From positions 1 to 50,685 of the forward strand of contig RMBW01000153.1 in the NCBI GenBank assembly GCA_004009845.1: 50,685 nt of DNA, given 5' to 3'. The notes under the pieces are model-generated. The model worked only from the letters and a program-made list of their open reading frames with translations. It ran no database searches and was not told the DNA's origin. Positions 13,292-23,290 of this stretch are shown here, piece after piece (position 1 is the first letter of the stretch; the number at the start of each line of letters is the position of its first letter). Source of the stretch: Davidsoniella eucalypti (taxonomy: Eukaryota; Ascomycota; Sordariomycetes; Microascales; Ceratocystidaceae). The position numbers and the translations under genes were made by a program.

Positions 13292-16200
13292 ATGGGCGTC
13301 GGTGCCGAGACTGGTGGCTCTAGCAAGATTCACCCCTTCTTCAAGGCTTCCCGACCAGCGCCTATCGATAATGATCAGCCATCGTCGCCAGCTGCCGTTC
13401 ACGATCTCTCTGATAGTAGCCAGACCGGCGCCCGCAAGAAGCGCAAAACTAACGGTTCAAAAACCTTGGCTCGAGCTTGCCAAAATACACTTGATGGGCC
13501 TTTGCTCAGTTTGCTAAAGCCGCAACCACAGCCGCAACCACAGCCACAACCCGTATCGTCACCAGCCATCTCAGGCCTCGAAATCGACAATGGCCTGGAG
13601 ACACCACCACCAGCCGATGAAGGCGATGGACAGGAAGATGCTGAAGGCGAAGTTGACAACGATTTTGCAGGGTATTGCTCTGACCCTCCGCCACATCCAC
13701 CCGTCAGCATGCAACTTAACAGTACTAGAACACCGTCTGCTTCACCCCCCATAGAAGCACAACCAAAACCTTTGGTGCCCCCAGTTAGCTTGGGCTGCGA
13801 AAAGCCTACCAAGGTGCTCAAGTTTAACATGAAGACTGGCACATTAGGGTCGCCACCAAAGCCCAAGCCGAAGCCAATTCCCGACATTGTCTCCGATTCT
13901 ATACCCAAGCCCGGCCGTGGCCGTCCACGCAAGAATCCCCTTCCGAAGAACCGCATAGCAACAATACGATATGGAACGAGTGACGAAGATAAAAGGCGAA
14001 TCGGGGCCTTGATAGAAGCAATACTCGCGAAGCCAATACCACAAGCACCAAAGCCAGCGGCTGTTCAAGTTACTCCAGTATCAACCCTCGTGACACCAGT
14101 AATCGTTGCTGCTACGCCTGTTAGTACTAAAACAGGACCCTCTAAATCTACCCATCCATTCTTCAAGAAGGGTAGCACTGGCCCTCCTCCGATAAAGAAA
14201 ACCAACACAGTTTCCATGTCTACGCCATGCTCGCCACCAAAGTGGAAGACAACGGCTAAGTCATCAACATCCAGCGGCTTTGGCGGGCTTGGTAACGGGG
14301 CCAGCAGTAGTGCTGTTAATAACAATGGTGGTCTGGCATTTAGCATCAAGTCCAAGGGTTTGAAGGTTCCAGGAGCCAAACATCCGCTATTTCCACCAAA
14401 GGAACTGTCTCATGTTAGAGGGTTCGATGCTTCTGAGTCGGCTCTATTTGCCTCATACGGTCAAGCACGCCAGTCAAAGTTTCCGGCAGTTCTCCGCAAA
14501 TCCAAGCAGCAGGCCGTAAATATCTTGCCACATGAATCTGTTGTTTGTGCGTTGCAAGAGCAGCTTGATGTTCGCAGTATAGCGGCCGCGCTTCAACAAC
14601 TTAGTGACAACTTTGTACCAATACCTGCGGCTGTTCGAGTCCCTAAGCGACATGTCGAGAGCGGCCGTCAGCTACAGGCCCGCATTAAACCACAACTAAG
14701 GTGTATCTTGCCAGACGAGACGACATCAACGACGATAGCCAAATTGAAGAAACCTCGACGCAGTGACTCATCTAGCGAGGATGAGCTTGGCATGATGATA
14801 AGACCACAACGCCGTCGCAAAGCTTTGCCCCTCAAAGAACTGCCACATCCGTATATTGCTCGACTCTATACGCAGCTAGCTACTGTACTGTCCGCGTATG
14901 ACCGATGCACCTGCGAAAATGCCTCTTGGACACAGAAATACGCCCCACAAACTACAGCTGAAGTCTTACAAGCTGGCAAAGAAGCTCAGTATCTCAAGGA
15001 GTGGCTAGTAGCTCTCAAGGTTGACTCGGTTCATACCGGGAGTACAAGCAAAGGTTCAGCATCCAAGCGCCAAAAGAACAAGAAGAAAAAGAAGAAGAAG
15101 AAGAGCAAGCTGGATGGCTTCATAGTTGAGAGCGATAGTGATAATGGTAGCGATGGCGAAGCCGATGATTTTGGGGATAACGGAGCCTTCAACCCCGAGT
15201 TGGACCAGTCTGACGACGAGATGGCTGTCCTTGCTGAGTGGACTGCAGACCGTGATGGCAAGTCCAAACGCAGCGTTGTTCGGACAACGACGGGGCGACT
15301 CCGAAACGCCGTAGTGTTGAGCGGAGGCCACGGAGTTGGCAAGACAGCAGCTGTATATGCAGTTGCTCGCGAACTTGGCTTCGAGGTGTTTGAGATCAAC
15401 GCGGCTAGTCGCCGTGCTGGAAAGGACATTATTGAACGCGTCGGCGACATGACCCGCAACCATCTTGTTCAGCATCAACAACAAAAGAGTGCTGAGAGTA
15501 CCATACCTGCTAGTGGTGGTCTCGCGTCGTTTTTTGGGAAGAGCAAAGCGGCTTCATCTTCAGCACCAACGCCGGCACCAATAGCCCCCAAAGAGCCTAC
15601 AGAGAAGAAAGAAAAGGAAGCGGCCGCAGCACAGAAGCAGTCGCTTATTCTTGTCGAAGAGGCCGATATCCTGTACGAGGAGGATAAAGCCTTCTGGGCT
15701 ACTCTGACTACGCTCATGGCTCAAGCAAAGCGGCCGTTTGTTTTCACCTGTAATGATGAGACGTTGCTTCCTTTACACACGCTCCCTCTCCACGGCATCT
15801 TCCGACTCCGCGCACCACCAACATCGTTAGCAGTCGACAGTCTTATACTTGCGGCAGCCTCGGAAGGGCACGCCATACAGCGCCAGCCGGTCAAGGCTCT
15901 TTTGGCTAGTCGTGGCGGAGATTACCGAGCGGCCCTATCTGAACTGCAGTTCTGGTGCCAACTGGGCGTGGCCGACCAGCGCGGTGGGTTCGGGTGGCTG
16001 CTAAATCGATGGCCCCGTGGAAGCGATGTAGACGAGAACGGAGATACGCTTCGGGTCATCAGTGAGGGCGGCTTCGAGACTGGCATGGGCTGGATTGCTC
16101 GTGATGTCGAGGTTAGCGTCCCGGACGAACCAGAAGTTGGAGTTCACTGTTGGCAGGAGCTAAAGGTTGACCTGTATGATATGGGCTCTGAAGAAGGCTC

Positions 16201-17766
16201 AAGTATCTGCCAAGATAAATCTCAAACGCCCAGTAGCCTCGATGCTTTCGAGGAAGCAGCGGCTGATATGAGCCTAGCTGATGTCCTGTCAATGTCTCAT
16301 TACGGCACTGTTTACCAGGTACGAAAGAAGGCACCTCTTTGCTGGATTCACTATGCGTACAACCGATTGCTAACATTATTCGTCCATAGAAACGTATGGA
16401 TGCTACCCTACCTGATATGACACCAAAACATCGCGAAGACTTCCTTCTAGGAGCAACACTTCTTGATGCCGATTTCACGCAGGACTCTCTAGATGCACCA
16501 CTAGTCCTCAGTATTGCTTCAACTATCAAAGCATCTGCCCATAGTCGGCTTTCTACGAATCCTCATAAGCAAGTCTCGCTATCTAGCCGCTTGCTGGAGC
16601 GGTTCATGACCCCTCCTCCACCAACATCTTTGTCCCGCCTCGTGTTCTCAACTGCCTTTGACGCCGTGGCTGCTAGTACAGCCTTCGTCTGGGCACAGCG
16701 CTTGGATCCCTCTGTTTTCGATCGGACCATGAATGTAGTATCGCTCGATGTAGCTCCTATTGTGCGTGGTATCGTGTACGCAGATGCCCAGAGACGTAAG
16801 GGTGTAGAGCTTATAGATCCAGAGACTGCCAACACAGTTGCTGTGGAAACAGCGGCGATAGCAGCAGCCAATGCCTCGTCCTTGACAGGCCAAACAGCCC
16901 GGAGAGGCCGGGCTACTCGTGCAATGACAAAGGGACCCCGGATAGACTGGTTCGCATCTTGCGGAATCGACGAAGAGGCGGTCTTTGTGACAGCTGGGAA
17001 AGATTGGCTACAGGCAGCATTCACTGCGTGGGCTTCTCAGTACAAAGTACACATGGTCTCGTGGGCTTCGCAGTTACCGCAACTGAGGGCTGAGGCTGAA
17101 GCTGCTGCAGAGGCACGTCGAGCTGAAGAGGAATGGAAGAGGACTGAAGCAGAAGCGGCAGCGGCGGCTGAACAACAGAAACAAGAGCAGATCCAGTATC
17201 AACAGCAACAGCAGCTCTACCAACAGCACATGATGCTCCAGCAGCAACTAATGGGGTCTTTCCCAGAGGGCCAGGCAGTCTTTCATCAACATCAACAACC
17301 CATGATGATGCAGTCGCAGCCGTTTATCCCAGTCACGGCGGCTTCTGAAATGATGACAGCGCCTATCCCGGGGTATTATCCAGCAGTGACCTCGGGCATG
17401 CCGCTAGACCCTAATATGGCGATGATGTATGGTAATCACACAGGAAACCAACACTTTCAAAATCATATGCAAAGTGATGGGACTGGAATGGTGATGAACC
17501 CCCCACCAATGGGCATGGACATGGCCCAGATGGCGTATTTTGCTCCTCCCCCTTCTGTCGGGTATAACAACCCTTCATCGACAATGTCAATGGGCTATCT
17601 CGAGTCTGCCGCAGTATCATCAGGCTTCATTCCAGCGGGAACTCCTATAGCGTCAGAATATGCACCGGCAACTATGGAAGGACAAGTCAGTATAGTGGAT
17701 GCAGCGGTAGATCCGGCAATGTATGTGGGATTTGGCGGGCCGGATGACACGGTAATGGGTGGTTAA
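13292..17766 (+). CDS. ELG1: Elg1, large subunit of RFC-like PCNA unloader
   Basis: AAA+ subunit that, with Rfc2-5, unloads (SUMOylated) PCNA after replication; homologue of human ATAD5. Exon 1 is 13292-16318, the intron is 16319-16389 (71 bp, donor GTACGA, branch GCTAAC at 16369, acceptor CATAG) and exon 2 is 16390-17766; total 1467 residues. Visible features: HPFFK boxes near residues 14 and 288; an AT-hook GRGRPRK near 208; the family WTQKYAP box near 546; a lysine run near 600; Walker A GGHGVGKT at 678-685; the diagnostic FEVFEINAASRRAGKDI segment just after; Walker B ILVEEAD at 786-792 (EE in place of DE, normal for Elg1); and sensor-1 TCND near 818. Helical RFC-type collar sequence continues across the intron. 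From about residue 1256 the tail is Gln/Met/Pro-rich low complexity, unusual and of unknown role. Well above yeast Elg1 in length because of the disordered N- and C-termini. Confidence 0.92.
16319..16389 (+). other. ELG1 intron
   Basis: Phase 0, 71 bp, donor GTACGA after CAG, branch GCTAAC at 16369-16374, acceptor CATAG. Splicing joins the two halves of the Elg1 protein without a frame change. Unspliced, the frame would stop soon after. Confidence 0.9.
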
Positions 17767-19839
17767 TAAAGAGAACAACTAGAAACAAAGAGTGGTTACG
17801 ATCACCAACATTATTACTACACTGGGCCATTGATAGCAACTAGAGACCAGGAAAAAAAATATAACAATAATAATAGTGAATCATAAGAGGTCATTCGCTC
17901 TCTCATTGCTCAAGGAACAGCTTAGCTTCGATGACCTTCGATTTTGGTCCCAGTATTTGGTTCTTGTTTATATTACTAAGTTTTACTACTAAATAAGACT
18001 TGCCCAATCATGAGCTAACCGAAGCTAAGCCTGAGTGCTTGTCTGACTTCCCCGGCATATAAAAACAGGATTATATGCAGTAAGCGTAAGCTAGCAAGGT
18101 TGGGTTTTTTGAGGGGGAAGATGGGGAAGTTTTTTTGCTGGGTTGAGAATCTTGGCGAATTACTGCCTAATCAAGACCTTTATTCAGGCTTTTTCTATAC
18201 ATTAGTTAAGGAATGAACAGGCAGCCGGGAAATAAAAGAGAAGATACTAAAGAAGAACAGGAAGATGCCTAAGATTTCACTTGGATTAAAACAGTCCATC
18301 ATGAACTTTGGCTGGCCTTTCCCTTGGAAACGGGATGAAGGCATGGAAATAAATACACGCTTTGGTGTTTAAGATGAAATTCTAAAAAGTATATGTAACA
18401 TGAAAAAAAGGAAAAAAAGTCGGATGGTCGACTTTGAGGTTCTTTTCAAAGAGAAAAAACGGGTAGAAAGGAAGCAAAAAAAAAGAATATTCAAAAAAGA
18501 GCTGGTCAGGTGTTCTCTGTCCCGATGTGATACTACAACAAAGGTTTTCTTTTTTCTTTTTCTTTTGGAGAAAGAGGGGGAACAACATCAATTGTAGACT
18601 TCATTCTATTGGACTTTTTGGGGGATTCCCCCTTGCTTCACAATGGAAAAAAAAACAAGACATGTCTTTTCTTTTTTGTGGTTTTCCTTGCTTCAGAGAG
18701 CACATCAATCACATTGCATACCTTTGTATTTTGATTATATAATTTTCTTTTTCTTTTTTTTCCAGGCGGGCCTATAGAATGAAGTTATTTTATAATGAAT
18801 AGAAATATGAAAGACAAATAGATACGTTGTATATCTGTTGGTTAAAAACTGTATAGACAATCTATTTAGGCCAAGAAGGCCTCTAAATTTCCAACATGCT
18901 GTGTTAATTCTTTTTTTTTAATTCGTATTTATAATAACGAGCAGGCAGCACAGCAAAGCTTCTTCTTCTTTACATAGCCATTCTCTTTCTCTTTCTCTTC
19001 CAATCTCTCTCTGAAAAGTCTAAAAAGGAATATTAAATAGAACATGTGCACCAACAAAACCACGTCATGACCGCATTTGACAAAACACCTGCCTTTGATC
19101 CTTCTTTTTCAATTATCATCTCTATCTGTGGTTGTTTTTTCTCCGCAGTTTCCTCATCTTTTTTTTTTCTTGCTCCCTTGGTTTTAATTGAGAAAAAAAG
19201 GGTGTGTTTATTATCTATCTTTATATCGTGATATTCAATCAACTACTACATGCTTACAATACAAACGAACACCAAAGAGGAAATTACAAGTCAAGCCTCT
19301 CTCTTTTTCTTACAAGTTACTTAATTCCTTTCTTTTTTCGGGCGTATTTTCTTTCTTTTTTTTTTTTTGCCCTCAAAGCTTTGAGGCTTCATCGAATAGA
19401 CCCAAAAAATATATAGGGCGTACGGACATTAATATGATCTTGTGCCCCAAAAAGTAATCAAAAAAGCCGCCCGTTGATCATCACATTCGGAGACAAAAAA
19501 AAAGAGACACTAAACAGAAATACGAGGCATCTTTTAAGCATTTTATATTGAATTCATTACACATCAGAGTTTTTTTTTTCATCTTGGTTATTCTTCCTTT
19601 TCATCAAGCTTTGGTTTTTTTTCTTTCGACTTAGCTTCATTTCTTTCTTGTATAAGTCACTTCCTAGATTGGCAAAACCGTCCTAGCTTTTCTTCCATCT
19701 AGTCAAGCAACTACAAAAGCGGGCAGCTTCTTCTTCTTCTGTTGAGTTGAGGCTTTAACAATTTCAGCAAAAAAAAAAAAAAAAACACAAACAAAATAAT
19801 AAACAGCCCAATATATCTGGCGTGTTCGCCCCAGAAAGT
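17767..19839. other. 2.1 kb spacer, ELG1 3' and SR-protein 5' flanks
   Basis: No convincing gene. AT-rich, with many A and T homopolymers (for example 18396-18545 and 19767-19785) and pyrimidine tracts (about 18960-19010 and 19550-19740) such as occur in long fungal 5' leaders. The last few hundred bases are probably the leader and promoter of the downstream gene. Confidence 0.6.
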
Positions 19840-22083
19840 ATGCATGCTTCCCCCGGTTTTGCGGCCGCGGGAGACTACGATATCGATCCACTCGACTCGA
19901 TTCTCCTCAACGCCCGGATCCGAGCCGATCGAGAATTAGAACGACATCGGTCGCAATCTCGATCTCGGTCCCGAAGCCGCGATGGCTCCGACAGCCACAA
20001 CTCATCACGGTCGTCAGGCTCGCGAAAACGCAGTTTCTTCAAGCTATTTTCCGGTCGTCGTCGAAACAGACGCCAAGACACTATAGGCAGTGATAGCAGT
20101 AGCGGGAGCAGTAGCAGTAGCCATAGCAGCGATATGAGCGGAAGCAGTGGAAGTAGTGGACGCGATAAAATGGAGTACGAGTACACGGAAGAAGCCGATT
20201 TGCACGATTCCGCGGCTAGTTTTGGCTATGGCTTCGGGTTCCGCTCAGACAGTCGGTCGCCTTCTCCGCGGGCATGTCAGCACCACCGGCCATCATCGCG
20301 AAGCAGCCGAAGTCATTCCCGCCCATGTTCACGCTCACAATATCATCCCCGCTCTCGATCTAGATCACGCTCCCACTCGCGATCTCGCACCGGCTCTTCC
20401 AGTATTGCTACAGTAGCCACCGCAGCCGCCGTTGCTTTTAGCGCTCTGATGTTTCTGAAGAGCGGCGCCGGGAATAGAGGCGGCGAAGCTTCTTCGTCGG
20501 CAACGTCTTCCTCGGGCCCGTTCGGATCACGGTCGAAACGGACTTCACAGCGCGCCTATGAAAGACTTGCAGAGGAAGAGGAAATTCGTCGTAGTGAGCG
20601 AGAACGGGAACGCCGACGTAAACAACGATATCCCGGCGGTCTCGATGATCCTTCTTTGCCGACGGCGGCGTCAGAGAAACAGCCGGTTCCATCCAGAACA
20701 CGCCATCGTCAATCCCAGCCTCTATCTCAGACTCAACAGCGTTATCCCCAGTATTCGACTTCTTCTATGCCTCAACGTCGTACGCCGCGATACACGGACC
20801 GGGATCATTACGATCCTGGGTACGGCTATGACTATGGCTACGATTACACTCGTCGTCCGGTCTCTCGTCCTCGGCCACAACAACGTCGGCCCGCCACATC
20901 AAGTGCCCGGAATGCAGCTGTAGGAGCATCTTCAGTCGCTGCGTATAATCATAGAGCCCATACTGCTCCTAGAGCTACCACTTCTACTCCGACAAATCCG
21001 CCGACTAGCAGTAGTATAGCTGGTAAACAACGAAGCATCAATATAGACGTCGAGTCGTCTGATGGCGGCGGATCATATGCCCGCGATGGATCTTCGTCGG
21101 CATCCGATGTGCCACAAACAGTCTTACCAAGAGCCTATTCCAAGGCTTCTTCTTCTCGTAAGAAAACGAAGAAGACTTCTTCCTCTCCATATACGCCCCT
21201 TCCCGTCATCACCACACCGAGCACATCCAGTGCGTCTTCCGAAGCCTCCTCTGTCGCACCGTCTATACCATTGTCTAGCTTGCCTAGTCCTAGACAAGAG
21301 CCATTGGCATCGACGAACCATCCGACGCCTTCTGTTGAGCCAGACGTTAGTGTCCTGGCGATACCATCTCCTGTTGGAGAATCGATAGCTTCATCTGTGG
21401 TTGAACCAGTGACGGCGGAAAAACTCCATGTTGAGACGGTCAGAGAAGGGGATATGCTTTATGAGTCGGATTCGAGTATCAGCAGCAGCAACATCATGGT
21501 GGGCTCTCGACCGCCAAGCGCCGTGATGCGTTCGAGTCTTGCTAGCTCTAGCGTTCCTAGTTCTAGTATTCCTAGCTCGACTCTACCGACCATGCCTGAT
21601 TCTTCTCCCATCACACCTCAATACAAACCATGGACTCCGCCGACGCCTTCACCCTCAACTTTTCAAAATCACGACGATATCGCCGTCCCCGTATCACCCA
21701 TGACACCACCAACACTAGCTCGAACATTCCTACCCTACAACCCTCATAGAGCAGCCACGTCAGCTCTAGAAGATACCGAACTTTATCTTCCCTCTCCATC
21801 TCCTCCACCAATGGCACCGTCGAGCATCGCTAGCTCAAGCGGCAGTAGTACTCGTCCACCATCACGTGCACCCGCACCATCCCACTTCCCCCTCCCTGCA
21901 CCCCTTCACGTCCCTCTAATCCGAATCATCCCGCCCGAAGGTGAACTCGGAATAGCTCCGCCTACTCCCGGAACTGTCGAGATGTCCGCAGACGAAACTG
22001 CTCCTGCTGTGAGGGAATCAAAGAAGTTTGCTGTCGATGGTGGCGGGTTAAGACCGCCAGGACGACGAAGTAGACAGTCTTAG
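19840..22083 (+). CDS. Ser/Arg-rich protein with one hydrophobic segment
   Basis: Single-exon gene of 747 residues with no family I recognise. ATG 19840 is chosen; an in-frame GTG at 19822 lies upstream but is not a likely fungal start. Residues 1-36 are acidic-to-mixed (DYDIDPLDSILLNARIRADR). RS/SR dipeptide tracts occupy roughly 37-64 and 150-187, separated by a basic FFKLFSGRRRNRR patch and a Ser/Gly run. Residues 188-206 form an Ala/Val/Phe-rich hydrophobic stretch (IATVATAAAVAFSALMFL) that could be a membrane segment. Then come a charged EEEIRRSERERERRRKQR helix, a Tyr/Gly/Asp repeat (GYGYDYGYDY) and a long Ser/Pro/Thr-rich disordered tail. The composition suggests phosphorylation and disorder. 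It is not a classical splicing SR protein because no RRM is visible. Membrane or nuclear-envelope association is inference. Convergent with the cyclin gene downstream. Confidence 0.75.
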   Translation: MHASPGFAAAGDYDIDPLDSILLNARIRADRELERHRSQSRSRSRSRDGSDSHNSSRSSGSRKRSFFKLFSGRRRNRRQDTIGSDSSSGSSSSSHSSDMSGSSGSSGRDKMEYEYTEEADLHDSAASFGYGFGFRSDSRSPSPRACQHHRPSSRSSRSHSRPCSRSQYHPRSRSRSRSHSRSRTGSSSIATVATAAAVAFSALMFLKSGAGNRGGEASSSATSSSGPFGSRSKRTSQRAYERLAEEEEIRRSERERERRRKQRYPGGLDDPSLPTAASEKQPVPSRTRHRQSQPLSQTQQRYPQYSTSSMPQRRTPRYTDRDHYDPGYGYDYGYDYTRRPVSRPRPQQRRPATSSARNAAVGASSVAAYNHRAHTAPRATTSTPTNPPTSSSIAGKQRSINIDVESSDGGGSYARDGSSSASDVPQTVLPRAYSKASSSRKKTKKTSSSPYTPLPVITTPSTSSASSEASSVAPSIPLSSLPSPRQEPLASTNHPTPSVEPDVSVLAIPSPVGESIASSVVEPVTAEKLHVETVREGDMLYESDSSISSSNIMVGSRPPSAVMRSSLASSSVPSSSIPSSTLPTMPDSSPITPQYKPWTPPTPSPSTFQNHDDIAVPVSPMTPPTLARTFLPYNPHRAATSALEDTELYLPSPSPPPMAPSSIASSSGSSTRPPSRAPAPSHFPLPAPLHVPLIRIIPPEGELGIAPPTPGTVEMSADETAPAVRESKKFAVDGGGLRPPGRRSRQS

Positions 22084-23290
22084 AAAAGCTTGATTTTACT
22101 GCCTTTCTGTCTCTCTCGTGCTTGCATGTATAAAAAAGAAAAAGCTTTTTTAAAAAAAAAAGCATGTTAAAACAAAACGACGATATTCATCCTAGCATGG
22201 TTTGTTCTCATGATCAACGACACTTAGCGTTCATTCTCTTTTTTTTCTTTTGTACTTTTTTCTTTTCTTTTTTCATGAATAGACAGACCCCTTATGGATT
22301 CTTATACATACATACCTAGTTACACTCAAAACATACTTTTTTTTTTAGCTTGTTATAGTACACGCCCTTGAGGGCAATCTTTTTTATTTCTTGGTCTTTA
22401 AGTGACTTTTTACTACTTATAGAATAAGACACATGCCCATAAACAATGTAGATAAAAGTACAACTAACCTCACAAGAAGATGAGAAGAAAATCAAAACAT
22501 AATAAAAAAAACTAATACAGGTTTCAAGATGTATAAAACGTAAGGAATCAAATAAAATCCCAATAGTAGTCCAGGTAATAATAGAAAAATGCCATCGAAC
22601 AATGATGATGCAGAAGAAGAGATAGTAAATGATAGCAAGTGCGGTAGCAGATGATAACTAGTAAAATGACAATGGCAATGGAGATGGAGATGATAATGAA
22701 AACATCCATATGGCAGGCCGAAAAAGGTGAAAAAGATGAAAAATAACAAAACATAGTAACAAGAGCGTAAAATCAGGTTCCGTGTAATCCCAGAAAGCCA
22801 GCCCAATCGAGTCTCTTCCTCCCAGGCAAATGCGTGAGAAATGCGTTCATCATGATCATGTTCGTGATCGTAGAAGGATAGAAGACTTGATAAGATAAAA
22901 TAATAAAAAAGAGATAACAAACGATGAAAAAAAAAGGATAGGTATGCTGAGCGATATTAAGTCCGGCATGACTTTGGCCCAAAAACGGTCATATCATAGG
23001 TAGCTATTAGCTAGCTATGCAGATACATTAGCCATCCGATGCCGCTATGTCCATCCCATAGCAAAGATAGATAGACAAAAACTACAAAAACTCCAAAGAA
23101 CAAGAGTTCTAGAACCCAGACAGATCCAACAAAAGATAACAATAGAGATACAATAAGAAGAGGAAAAGAAGTAGCAGATTGTCAAGTCTCCGGCACAAAG
23201 ACTTGTGTATAGTATAATCGTCTTGAATCACGGCGATGGCTTGACCACAGCGATAGCACCATGACTACCAGCTGCGTCATTTCGTCCCGT
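22084..23290. other. 1.2 kb convergent 3' spacer
   Basis: Lies between two convergent genes, so it should hold both 3' UTRs. AT-rich with T-runs near 22240-22280 and 22340 and A-runs on the right half, as expected for 3' ends on opposite strands. No gene seen. Confidence 0.6.

Noticed and set aside
13399..13956. 185-codon frame opposite ELG1
   Set aside because: Antisense shadow of the Pro/Gln-rich ELG1 N-terminus; the ELG1 frame is firmly supported.
19822..19839. GTG as a start for the SR-rich protein
   Set aside because: Non-ATG starts are rare in fungi and an ATG follows 18 bases later in frame.
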